A stretch of 10,208 bases of DNA from Clostridia bacterium (lineage in GTDB: Bacteria > Bacillota > Clostridia > Christensenellales > UBA1242): contig CAAFWB010000058.1 in the NCBI GenBank assembly GCA_900766395.1, forward strand, positions 1 to 10,208, in the 5' to 3' direction. The position numbers and the translations under genes were made by a program. Under the pieces are notes generated by a model that saw only the letters and a list, made by a program, of their open reading frames with translations, did no database searches and was not told where the DNA came from. Position 1 is the stretch's first letter; each line of letters opens with the position of its first letter. This document shows, piece by piece, positions 1 to 8,328 of the stretch.

Positions 1-19
1 ACGTGTGCTCTTCCGATCT
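1..19. other. Residual Illumina adapter sequence at contig end
   Basis: These 19 bases are identical to the 3' end of the TruSeq read-2 (index) adapter, ending in GCTCTTCCGATCT. They are not genomic. Base 20 is the first base that can belong to the organism. The GTG at 3-5 that opens the long reading frame lies inside the adapter, so it is not a start codon. Confidence 0.95.
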
Positions 20-3000
20 TATAACAGAAAGTCTTGGCAGTGTTGTTGGAGAATATTTTGTTGATATCTATGACGGAATGGGAAATTCTTGGCTCTATAA
101 ATTTGTGATTGATGACGATGCTCCAAGCATGGATTTTGTTGCTCTCACAAATGGCGGACAAACAAAATCTGCAATATACGAAGGTGCAAAATATACAAAT
201 GCAGATGAACTTCGCGTTGAGTGGTCAGATCCACAAAGCGAATATCTTGCAAAGATTGACAAAGGCGAAACAGTTGATGGAACAGAAAAGAGTGCAATCT
301 CTTACAGCATCAATGGCAAAAAATATGAAGTTTTGCCAAGTGATATAAAAAGCGAAGGCTCAAAATATTATTTTTTCATCAGTTCAAAAGTGGTTGGTGG
401 AGAAACAGTCAAACTCGCCGATGGAGACGAAATTGTTGTTTCGGCTCATTTTGAAGGAAATGCAGCTGATTATCCAAATGGATCATATTATTTTGAAAGA
501 AAAATCACAATTGACTACACAGCACCCGTTGTTAACCTCAATAAAATGGTTGACGGTGTTCTCATCAAGAATTCATCAGATATGGCACTCACACGTGATG
601 TTGGAGACAAATATAACAAAACCCAAAGAACGGGTGATAGTGCGTACATCAGTTATGCAATCACTTCAGACTTCAGATTTGAATTTTCAAACTTCACAAA
701 TGAAACTGCAAATATATATTACAGACGATTTAACAATAAATATTCTCAAGAGGTAAAAGAAATCAATCTTCCAACCGATCCAAATGCAAACGGATCAAAT
801 ATGTTTAATGTGAACGATTTCATTTCGCTTCGTAATCCAAATTCATTCCCAAAAACAACTGGGCTTTATGAAATTGTTGAAATTGACTCTGCGGGAAATT
901 ATACAGTTTATACAGTTTATCTCTATTCAAGCCCAAAAGAAGTGTTGACAGTTTCTTATGACAGCGGCACAAGCCAAAACGAAACAGAAACATTTGAAGA
1001 TGTTGATGCAGAGATTGGTGTGTTTAACTCATTCACTCTCAAAAATTTGGATATAAACGGGGACAAATGGTTTAACATTTACGTCAAAAAAGACGGCGAG
1101 ACAACATCAAGCGTTTTCCGTCATACACCAAACTTGGCTGATGGAGAAGTTTATATTGGTGGATCGAGTCAAAAAACAACACTTCGTGATGCAATTAAAT
1201 TTGACAACAATTCAAAATATACAATCGACATCACATCTCGTCAAAAACGAGCACTCAAAACTTTGACTGTCAAAATCACAACAATGTCAAGAAGGTTTGA
1301 TGTTTCGTTTGTTGAAACAGATGGCGGTGCAGAAATTAATATCGCAAAAGACGACATCCTTGAAATCAAAGGAAATCCTGTCGTCGAAGTTGGCACGTTG
1401 CAAGGGGCAAGTTATGAGTATGTTCAAGTTGAATACAATCAAACAACACTCGACAATCTCACAAGAATTGCAGTTTCTTATGACACAACAAAACTTTTGA
1501 GACTTTCACTTCCAACGAACTTCTCAACAACACAATATTTCTTCTATATACATGGACAAAAACAAATTGAAGAAGAAGTGACGGGCGATGATTTGATTAC
1601 AACTGATCCAAATTTTGATTATGTTTCTTCTCATGATGTAATGTTTACATACAACAATCTTCTTTATAATGTTGTTGTTGGATATGGTGCTCAATCTTAT
1701 GTCAATGAATATGTTGAAAACGTTGACGGAAGCTTGACAACACTCACGCTCAAAGCCGCACCATTCACATATTCAAGGGGTGGAAAATATGTTGGTGAAG
1801 ACAGAACTTTCACACTTACTATTCGTTCACTAATCAATTCAGCAGGCAGCGAACAAGAGGCTGAAAGAACTATTATAGTTAATATAAATAATATATTACC
1901 TCAAGTAAATTTATATAATGACTACGGCGAAGAGCAAAACGTTCTTTTCTCCGGTGGAATCACAAGGCAAGATGTCATTGTTAAGTTTGAAGCAGAAAAC
2001 ATTGAGTATATCGTTACAATCTGCAAAAAAGGTGAAGTTGTTAAAAACGAAATCGCAAGCGGATATAAGGCGAGCAACTATGGCACTTATGAAATCACTT
2101 GTTCACTTGCTGACGGAAGAACAGCGTCATACACCAAGTATTTCACAATAACTCAAACCGAACTTTCAGTTTATGCTGTTATCACAAAGAACAATGAGGC
2201 AGATGAAAACTTTGAGTTTTTGGAACCAGCAAAGAATTATTATGAATTTAACGGGAAAACACTTCCATATTACATAACAAACAAGCCTTATGTTGCAATA
2301 AAGACTGATTCGAGCCTGGATATCGTATCATCATTCACAACAATTTATTCGCGTGAAGGAGTTGTCACAAGACTCTACACAATTTCGAACACTCATGCTG
2401 ACAACCAAAACATTTATGTAAATGATCAAATTATCATCACGACTGTTCCAGTCACAGATAAGATTTTGACAAATTTCTACAAGGTTAACTCGACTGGTGC
2501 AGATGTCAAAATTCAAGACCTTGTTTCTGACAAGGAAATCATGACAAGTGTCAACAAAGGGACAGGAGCAATTGAAAATGTTCGCGGAAATGAACAAGTG
2601 ACATTGCGTTGGGATTCATATTATCTTGAACCAAACAACAAGATTTTGGTGACATACAAATTCGAAGACCAACTTATTTTTGAAAAAAGAGAAATTTCTT
2701 CCATTGTTCTCTCATCAAGTGGAAAACATACTTTGATTTTTGAAGATATGGCAGGAAACATCAATATATTCACTCAAAATATTCAACAATCAAATAGTTT
2801 TGATTTCTATTTCATTCGTTCAGTTGTGTTCAAAATTAATGATCAAAATCCAATTGATTATGCTGTTTATAATGGCGAAACAAAAATTTCAATTCCAGAC
2901 GAAAGTTTGAAATTCTACGATTCTTCATCAAGTCCACAAATTGTTGTGAAGCGAGCAGGTGAAGTTATTGAGGTTTCTGGCAAAAACAGAGTTTGGACGG

Positions 3001-3707
3001 TTTCAGAACCTGGTTTCTATGAAGTGTCATTCCTTGCGAAATGGCTCGGTGAATACATTTTGGTTGAACCAGTTCACTTCTCGATCATAAACCCAACAGA
3101 ATCTCGACTTGCCTATGAGTTTATGGGTGTCGAAAAATATGAGATTACAAGCGTGCTAAAAGGTGACGAGGAAATTATTTCACGTCTTGGCGGAAAAGGT
3201 ATTCGCTCACTCTCAGCAACTCTTGGAGATGAAAAAACTGGAGAAGGTCGCTACACGGTGACAGTTCGCGCAATTCGTGATGATTCAAACCTTCCAGTTC
3301 TTGATTTCACTTTCAAATTCTGGTTGCATCAAGCAAATCCACCAATTGTAGTGTCAGTTGAACAAGGAACAGAAACCAAAGACAAAATTACAGTGCAATT
3401 CAATGTTTATAATCTTTATGATGAGGTTGGAGATTGCTATGTTAAAATTGATAATATGGATCCAATCGTTGTTGAAGGTGGAAATCTTGCGGCGATGGAT
3501 GAACTTCAAAATATCGAAATCACAACTCGCGGAGATTACTTTATTCAAGTCTACACAAAGAGCGGCAATTTGGTTTACTCATATAGAGTTATCAAGAAAG
3601 ACCCACTCAACACGGTTACAATTGTCCTAATTTGTGTTGGCGCGGCAGTTCTTGTTGCACTTATTATTGTGTTCGTAAAACTCAGAAAGAGAGTAAAAAT
3701 CAGATAA
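20..3707 (+). CDS. Large surface protein with Ig-like repeats and C-terminal membrane anchor, 5'-truncated
   Basis: The visible part is about 1,228 residues, read in frame from the ATA codon at 21-23; the true start and any signal peptide lie beyond the contig end. Most of the chain is beta-strand-like, rich in Thr, Asn, Asp and aromatic residues. It contains recurring motifs of the form G-x-Y-x-hydrophobic-x-D-x-x-G-N, typical of bacterial Ig-like extracellular modules. Counting from base 3, these lie near residues 18-41 (YDGMGNSW), 287-305 (EIDSAGNYTVYT), 905-928 (FEDMAGNINIF) and 1177-1201 (VYTKSGNLVYSY). Some modules follow an acidic-Ala-Pro linker (DDDAP, DYTAP). The end is a hydrophobic helix (about 1204-1225) followed by KLRKRVKIR, which suggests an extracellular chain held by one membrane helix with a cytoplasmic tail. 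There is no LPxTG sortase motif. The role is unknown: adhesion or envelope assembly is plausible. The next gene encodes a VirB6-like membrane protein 74 bases downstream, so a shared envelope or secretion function is possible but unproven. Confidence 0.85.
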
Positions 3708-3708
3708 A

Positions 3709-3733
3709 AGCAAAAAAAAATAAGTGTTTTGCT
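3709..3733 (+). terminator. Weak hairpin after the surface protein gene
   Basis: AGCAAAA (3709-3715) can pair with TTTTGCT (3727-3733) just after the stop codon. The loop is A-rich and no U-run follows, so this is a poor intrinsic terminator. Some read-through into the next gene is likely. Confidence 0.3.
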
Positions 3734-3734
3734 A

Positions 3735-3763
3735 TTCACAAACGAAAATTTATTTGATATAAT
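3735..3763 (+). promoter_or_regulatory. Sigma-A-type promoter for the VirB6-like gene
   Basis: A -35 box TTCACA (3735-3740, five of six consensus bases) is separated by exactly 17 bases from a perfect -10 box TATAAT (3758-3763). The expected start of transcription is near 3770. That leaves only about 12 bases of leader, carrying the AGGAG ribosome binding site at 3771-3775. Confidence 0.7.
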
Positions 3764-3781
3764 CAAAAAAAGGAGAGAAGA

Positions 3782-6001
3782 ATGGTGATCGGTTTTTCAA
3801 AATTGTTGGGAGGATTTATGGCGGTCCTCGAAAAAATCGCAAGTTGGGTTGGGGCTTTATTTTCCATCATCCCAAAAACTCTTTACCTCCTTATCACATT
3901 TGCAATGCAAATTGTTGACATCATTCAACTTCTTTTCCAAAAACTTGCTGGTCTTGATGTTTATTACATAGAGGGAAGTGACAATCCTGAATCTGGCGAT
4001 TTCTTGTTATATTTTCTCAGGAAAGTACTTTTTGAAAAAGGTACACTAAACACGGTTTTCTGGTCCATGGTGATTTTGGGTTTGTTCCTTTTGGTTTTTG
4101 CAACTATTGTTGCAGTTATCAGAACGCAATATAATTACGATGAAAAACCAGTTTCTCCAACAAAAATTGTCGGACAAGCAATCAAATCTTTGTTTTCGTT
4201 TGCAATTGTCCCAATTGTCGCATTCTTCGGAGTGTATCTTGGAAATATTTTCCTTCAAGCACTCAATTCCGCAACAACAGTCCAAACAGAAACCATATCT
4301 TTTGATTCAAGTGCAAGAATAAAACTTGAGCCATATACGCTTTCCAATGGCAAAAAAACTTATGCCGGAATTGACTTGTTTGGAAAAAATTTTGGAATAA
4401 ATAATGAAACTTTCAGTGGAATGGTTTTCCGTGCTGCAACATATCGAGCAAATCGAATCAGAAACAATGCAGATTTTCGTGCACTATGTGATGGGACAAA
4501 TGAAACGACAAAAGACGGGAAATATAGTGGCGTTACATTTGGATTGTTTCAAGTGACAGCAAATGATTATGAAACTGCGGCAAAACGTCTTGATGATGCA
4601 TTTGTGTTTAACTATAGATTGGATCAAAATGCATATGTAAACACCGATGCTAATTCGGAGATGTCGGCTTCTTTGGGTGTGGGTATCCTATTTGGAGACT
4701 TTACAATTCCGATGTATTTGGCATCATATAATACTTTTAGTAGATATAATGTTGCATGGGTTTGGTATTATTATGATTTGTGGCAATTTGATTATGTCAT
4801 GGCTATAATTGCGATTGTCGCTCTAGCAGTCATATATCTAAACATCACTTCGGCAATGATGAAAAGAGCAATAGAACTAACTATGCTCATGATCGTATCT
4901 CCTGCGGTTGTTGCCGTCACACCTCTTGATGGTGGTGGAATGCAAAAGAGATGGAGAGAAAATTTCATCAAAAAGACGCTTTCAGCGTATGGTGCGGTTG
5001 TTGGCACAAACTTATTGTTTATAATTTTGCCGATTATTCGAGATATTAATTTCTTCAATATCCCAATTGTTGATACAATTGTCCAGCTTTTGTTTACTAT
5101 TGTTGGATTGCTTTGCATCAAGGACTTCATGAAAATGATGTCGGAACTTGCGGGTGGTGAAGATGCCAATGCAGTTGGAGGTGAGGTAAACAAAAAACTT
5201 GCCGACACAGCAATGAAAGTTGGTTCAGTTGTTGCCCCTGCTGCGGGTGCTGGAATGAAAATGCTTGGCAAAGTTGGAAAGGGCGTTGTAAAAGGAATTG
5301 CCAACAACAGCAAGAGTTCCGCAAGAGCAAGAATGAACAACAAGGCGATGAAGCGTGCTGAGAAAGAAGAGATGGAAGACCTTATGGGCGCTGGTTTATC
5401 CAAAGCGGAAGCAAAAGATAGGATTGAAAATGATACCTCAGTTCAACACAGAGTTCAAAACAGGGCAAATTATCATTATGCTGATATGTCAAAAAGAAAA
5501 GAACAAAAGCGATATAAAAGACCAACTATGGATCTTGAAAAGCGTGAGAAGAATAAATATATTAGAGGCTTGATGGAAGATGACAAGAAAAACTTGGGAG
5601 CAACTCGATCAACTGATTATTATGAAGCAGAAGCGGAAACATATTTGAAAAGCGATGCAGGGAAAAAAGCGGTTGCCCAACGTAGATCCAATAGAGAAAA
5701 TTTGAAAGATGCTGGTGCTTTCTTTGCTTCTCCTCTTAGAATGATGGGGGTTATGGCAGGACAGGTCGTTGATGGTGCTTATGGCGACAAGAGTTACGAT
5801 AGTTATAAGAATATGAAAAATTCCTATGAAGGAAAGGCAACAAGTGCTTTTGGTGGTGCTGCGGCAAAAGAAGCAAAAGAGCGAGGCGAGAAAGAGTCTG
5901 CGAAATTGCAACAACAACAAGAGAATGACCGTCAAAGTGCAATGCTTTCTGCTCAAGAAAAAACCAATGAACTTTTGAATCAGGTTATCAGAAGATTATG
6001 A
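3782..6001 (+). CDS. Polytopic membrane protein, VirB6/TrbL-like (type IV secretion or conjugation channel type)
   Basis: 739 residues. Likely membrane helices are at about 31-52, 90-113, 136-158, 336-354, 363-380, 403-419 and 431-446. A soluble segment of about 175 residues (160-335), rich in Asn, Tyr and Phe, separates the third and fourth. The second cluster contains a PLDGGGMQKRWRENF stretch (about 381-395). The tail (450-739) is soluble and strongly charged, with Ala/Gly-rich, Lys/Arg-rich and Gln-rich coiled-coil parts, and is probably cytoplasmic. Helix clusters around a large loop plus a long charged tail resemble VirB6/TrbL-type channel subunits, including those of Gram-positive and mycoplasma integrative elements; this is an architectural match, not a detected domain. 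The ATG at 3782 has AGGAG six bases upstream. A second ATG at 3818 is preceded by GGGAGG (3808-3813) and would remove 12 residues. The stop is a tandem TGA-TAA. No partner ATPase or relaxase is visible. Confidence 0.8.
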   Translation: MVIGFSKLLGGFMAVLEKIASWVGALFSIIPKTLYLLITFAMQIVDIIQLLFQKLAGLDVYYIEGSDNPESGDFLLYFLRKVLFEKGTLNTVFWSMVILGLFLLVFATIVAVIRTQYNYDEKPVSPTKIVGQAIKSLFSFAIVPIVAFFGVYLGNIFLQALNSATTVQTETISFDSSARIKLEPYTLSNGKKTYAGIDLFGKNFGINNETFSGMVFRAATYRANRIRNNADFRALCDGTNETTKDGKYSGVTFGLFQVTANDYETAAKRLDDAFVFNYRLDQNAYVNTDANSEMSASLGVGILFGDFTIPMYLASYNTFSRYNVAWVWYYYDLWQFDYVMAIIAIVALAVIYLNITSAMMKRAIELTMLMIVSPAVVAVTPLDGGGMQKRWRENFIKKTLSAYGAVVGTNLLFIILPIIRDINFFNIPIVDTIVQLLFTIVGLLCIKDFMKMMSELAGGEDANAVGGEVNKKLADTAMKVGSVVAPAAGAGMKMLGKVGKGVVKGIANNSKSSARARMNNKAMKRAEKEEMEDLMGAGLSKAEAKDRIENDTSVQHRVQNRANYHYADMSKRKEQKRYKRPTMDLEKREKNKYIRGLMEDDKKNLGATRSTDYYEAEAETYLKSDAGKKAVAQRRSNRENLKDAGAFFASPLRMMGVMAGQVVDGAYGDKSYDSYKNMKNSYEGKATSAFGGAAAKEAKERGEKESAKLQQQQENDRQSAMLSAQEKTNELLNQVIRRL

Positions 6002-6013
6002 TAAAAGTTTATT

Positions 6014-6041
6014 AAAAAAGTGACCGTTTGGTCACTTTTTT
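6014..6041. terminator. Bidirectional intrinsic terminator between convergent genes
   Basis: A perfect 12-bp stem pairs AAAAAAGTGACC (6014-6025) with GGTCACTTTTTT (6030-6041) around a GTTT loop. The core GTGACC/GGTCAC is followed by a T-run on both strands. It can therefore end the VirB6-like gene on the plus strand and the PRC-barrel gene on the minus strand. Confidence 0.92.
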
Positions 6042-6067
6042 TGTTGGTCTGTTTCGGACATTCTTTA

Positions 6068-6754
6068 TCAAAAAGACAAATAGATATTATGAGTTTTTGC
6101 TTTTTTTATACAATCGAGTGTGACAATTTCACCTTTTTTCACAACAATTTCATTGTTTTTGCCAAAGATGGTTTGAGTTGCGATCTTTCCCATTGCTGAA
6201 ATTGAATCAAAAGCGCATATTTTTTTGGGGGTTTTGATTTCATCTTTTTTGGGGTTTGAAATTTCCATAATTCGAACAGACATATTTGAAATTTGAGGTT
6301 GCTTTGTTGGCGCAAAGCGGCAAAGTCTTGGCTTTTTGTCTTCTTCGCAAAAAAAACAAAAATCAACTCCGACATTAAAAAGTTTATCGATTGAAAGAGT
6401 TATGTTGTCAAAAATAATTTCCTTTGTTTCAAAGTTTTCATCAATTTCAACATCTCTAACTTTGCCAATGAACTTGCCGTCAAGAAAATATGCAGCCTTA
6501 TTAATCAGTGAATGAGGCTCTTCATAGTTTTTTGTTGAGATTGAAGTTTCGTTTTTTACAAACAAAACATCATCATCTTGTCCAATAATTTGTTTTGCTC
6601 CCAAAAAATATTCATAATCATCGTCGTCGTTAACAACAACAAATCCTGAAACTTTTTTATATTTTTCAGAAAAAGTTGCGTTGAGAATATAACCCAAATG
6701 TTTTCCTTCATAAACTGAGCATACACACGCACCCAAAATATTAGACAATCTCAT
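6068..6754 (-). CDS. PRC-barrel domain protein (two barrels)
   Basis: 228 residues. Two PRC-barrel-like units can be read. The first spans about 1-68 (SNILGACVCSVYEGKHLGYI, then a strand hairpin and an acidic DDDDYEYF turn). The second spans about 81-137 (AAYFLDGKFIGKVRDVEID). A short Cys-bearing stretch follows (C133, C136, C145). The C-terminal module, about 189-228 (GKIATQTIFGKNNEIVVKKG, then a Cys-Ile-Lys-Lys-Ala helix), resembles the module that ends clostridial PRC-barrel proteins. PRC barrels occur in RNA-processing factors, photosynthetic reaction-centre subunits and small sporulation-associated proteins; the role here is unknown and probably cytoplasmic. The start at 6754 is well supported by AGGAGG (6760-6765 on the minus strand) five bases upstream. 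The gene runs against its upstream neighbour, and the two share one terminator. Confidence 0.85.
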   Translation of the reverse strand: MRLSNILGACVCSVYEGKHLGYILNATFSEKYKKVSGFVVVNDDDDYEYFLGAKQIIGQDDDVLFVKNETSISTKNYEEPHSLINKAAYFLDGKFIGKVRDVEIDENFETKEIIFDNITLSIDKLFNVGVDFCFFCEEDKKPRLCRFAPTKQPQISNMSVRIMEISNPKKDEIKTPKKICAFDSISAMGKIATQTIFGKNNEIVVKKGEIVTLDCIKKAKTHNIYLSF

Positions 6755-6804
6755 AAAATCCTCCTAACATATTTTATTGCGGACAAGCACATATAGAACA
6801 TAAT

Positions 6805-7111
6805 GTTCTTTTTTGGAGTCAAAAAAGAACGAAAAAACCTTTGGGGTGACGCAGACCCCAAACCCCGGCGCCCTGGCGGAGCGGGGCAAAGTGTCAACCC
6901 ACCGCGGTCATAAAAAGAGGATTTTGTCAAATTCGGGACAAATCCTTTTTCTTTTTATGACCTAGTTCGTGTCATTTCGCCATCGAGGCATAAGCCGACA
7001 TCCGGGAAGCGTAGCGAACCGTCCTCCGACTTCAACGCCTCGACCATTGGGTAGAAATCTTGTTAAACTTGGCAAATAAGAAGAGTTAAGGCAAAATCTG
7101 CCATAACTCTT
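6805..7111. repeat. Structured intergenic element, copy 1
   Basis: This is a 307-nt element of ordered hairpins. H1: 10 bp, 6805-6814 with 6821-6830, loop GGAGTC. H2: 8 bp, 6840-6847 with 6855-6862, TTTGGGGT/ACCCCAAA. H3: CCCCG (6863-6867) with CGGGG (6882-6886), enclosing CGCC/GGCG. H4: 12 bp outer stem GGTCATAAAAAG (6906-6917) with its exact complement at 6951-6962, enclosing a second stem (6918-6928 with 6937-6946). H5: TCGAGGC (6983-6989) with GCCTCGA (7037-7043). H6: AAGAGTTA (7081-7088) with TAACTCTT (7104-7111). A second copy with the same order lies at 8540-8838. The H1-H3 region is far more GC-rich than the surrounding DNA. No reading frame explains it. I do not recognise the family; a structured RNA and a palindromic mobile repeat are both possible. 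Confidence 0.85.
6906..6962 (+). terminator. Terminator-like nested hairpin inside copy 1
   Basis: The inner stem AGGATTTTGTC (6918-6928) with GACAAATCCT (6937-6946, one bulge) is followed by TTTT, C, TTTTT. This has the shape of an intrinsic terminator on the plus strand. The T-rich tract also forms the right arm of a 12-bp outer stem (6906-6917 with 6951-6962), which is unusual for a simple terminator. Confidence 0.45.
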
Positions 7112-7156
7112 GAATTAAAACCATATTGATATGCATAATCGACATCTCGCTCTATG

Positions 7157-7219
7157 TCATTCCGCGGCGGAGCTTAGCGGAGCGAGGAATCCAGAACCGT
7201 GCAGTAAAAAGCACTGCAC
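7157..7219. repeat. GC-rich intergenic repeat with GCGGAGC motifs and a terminal hairpin
   Basis: TCATTCC (7157-7163) opens a GC-rich stretch with two direct copies of GCGGAGC (7167-7173 and 7177-7183) and closes with GGAAT (7186-7190), which pairs with ATTCC (7159-7163). A separate hairpin follows: GTGCAGT (7199-7205) with ACTGCAC (7213-7219). No gene reads through it. The remaining bases between copy 1 and the next promoter show nothing else I can name. Confidence 0.55.
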
Positions 7220-7303
7220 TCATAAAGCCCTATTGCTTGCATAAACACGAAACAATTATCAAATTTTCATGAGCGAAATTTTGCGGGCATATATTAACTT
7301 TAA

Positions 7304-7332
7304 TTGTGAAATTATTTTTGTTATGTTAAAAT
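7304..7332 (+). promoter_or_regulatory. Promoter for the SPFH-DUF1858 operon
   Basis: A -35 box TTGTGA (7304-7309) lies 17 bases from a -10 box TAAAAT (7327-7332), preceded by TG at 7324-7325 (extended -10). The expected start of transcription is near 7339, leaving a leader of about 12 bases with AAGGAG at 7340-7345. Confidence 0.6.
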
Positions 7333-7350
7333 AATAATTAAGGAGATGAC

Positions 7351-8328
7351 ATGAATATATTCAAGAAGATAAAAAAGTTGTTTTCAAATGATGTTTCTCT
7401 TGACGGAGAGCCTGTTGAACTGATTACTCCATATCAACTCAAAAATGACAAATTCAAAATTGGTGCAAAATTGATTGTTCCAAAAGATATGGTCCTGGTC
7501 GTCACATTGAGAAACAAGGTTATGGAAATAATAAATGAGGGCGAATATCAAATTTCTTCTGCACTCATGCCAAATGTTGCAAACAAACTCAGGCTCGACA
7601 AAGTTGATAAATATGGAAAACAAAAAGATAGCTTTTCGGCTGGGGCTTACTTTGTGAAAACAAATCAAAGCTTTGATGTCAATATTTCCAACTATCGAAG
7701 GCTTAAATTCACCCAAGGATACAAATCATATTTTGCAGTCAAATTTCATGGAAAAGTGACTTGCAAGATTGCAAACCTCAACAAGTTTTTTGGAATCTTG
7801 CTTAAAAACTATCCAAGAATTAAATCAGATTCAGCTGAATTTTTGATTGAAACCATATTGAATGAAAATCTCACGGACAAACTTGACCGTGCAACATATG
7901 CAAAACAGGATTATCAAGACAAGACCACACCACTTTTGAATTTTGTTGACGACAAAATCAAGGATTGGACTTCTTCCGTTGGTGTGACAACTGAAAATGT
8001 TGAGATTGAATTTGAAGTGAAGGAAAAACTTCCAAAAGAGAAAAAAGAAAAGGTTAAAAAGACAAAAGAAGAAAAACAAGTTGAAAAACAGCTTGGGTCA
8101 GAAATGCTCGAAAAAATTGAAGTAAATAACGCTGGTTGTGAGGGAGAGGTTGCGATGTATGATGATGAGCAGCCAAAAAAGAAGAGTAAAAGCAAAAAAT
8201 ATGTTGACTTGTCACTCGACAACCTCTATGATGATAGTGAATCAAAAATTTGTTCAAATTGTGGCGAGAAAAACCGCAAAGATGCGTTGACTTGCTTCAA
8301 ATGCGGAACAAAAATAGGAGAAGAATAA
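7351..8328 (+). CDS. SPFH-like protein with C-terminal zinc ribbon
   Basis: 325 residues. After a short basic N-terminus (MNIFKKIKKLF) the sequence has the pattern of an SPFH/virion-core-like domain: a strand with IVPKDMVLVVTLRNKVMEII, then INEGEYQI (the usual position of the conserved Pro-Gly turn), then strands and a helical segment to about residue 205. A Lys/Glu-rich linker follows (about 217-250). A zinc ribbon closes the protein: C301, C304, C315 and C318, that is CxxC, ten residues, CxxC. SPFH proteins form oligomeric scaffolds at membranes. Cytoplasmic bacterial members with a C-terminal zinc ribbon are known, but their role is poorly defined. No membrane helix is visible. The start is set by AAGGAG five bases before the ATG. 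The stop codon overlaps the next start (TAATG), so the two genes are co-transcribed and probably translationally coupled. Confidence 0.8.
   Translation: MNIFKKIKKLFSNDVSLDGEPVELITPYQLKNDKFKIGAKLIVPKDMVLVVTLRNKVMEIINEGEYQISSALMPNVANKLRLDKVDKYGKQKDSFSAGAYFVKTNQSFDVNISNYRRLKFTQGYKSYFAVKFHGKVTCKIANLNKFFGILLKNYPRIKSDSAEFLIETILNENLTDKLDRATYAKQDYQDKTTPLLNFVDDKIKDWTSSVGVTTENVEIEFEVKEKLPKEKKEKVKKTKEEKQVEKQLGSEMLEKIEVNNAGCEGEVAMYDDEQPKKKSKSKKYVDLSLDNLYDDSESKICSNCGEKNRKDALTCFKCGTKIGEE

Noticed and set aside
4792..5403. A 203-codon open frame on the minus strand within the VirB6-like gene
   Set aside because: Its translation is low-complexity (Ala/Pro/Ser/Leu/Ile-rich), as expected from the reverse complement of an Ala/Lys-rich coding region. 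It has no domain pattern, and the plus-strand protein is clearly the real one.
6771..6776. TAAAAT on the minus strand as a -10 box for the PRC-barrel gene
   Set aside because: The RNA would start at or inside the ribosome binding site (6760-6765), and there is no convincing -35 box at 16-18 bases.
7081..7111. Integron attC-like site (GTTAAGG with an inverted partner)
   Set aside because: The core does not match GTTRRRY in the right orientation, no second inner box pair is visible, and there is no integrase or cassette array.
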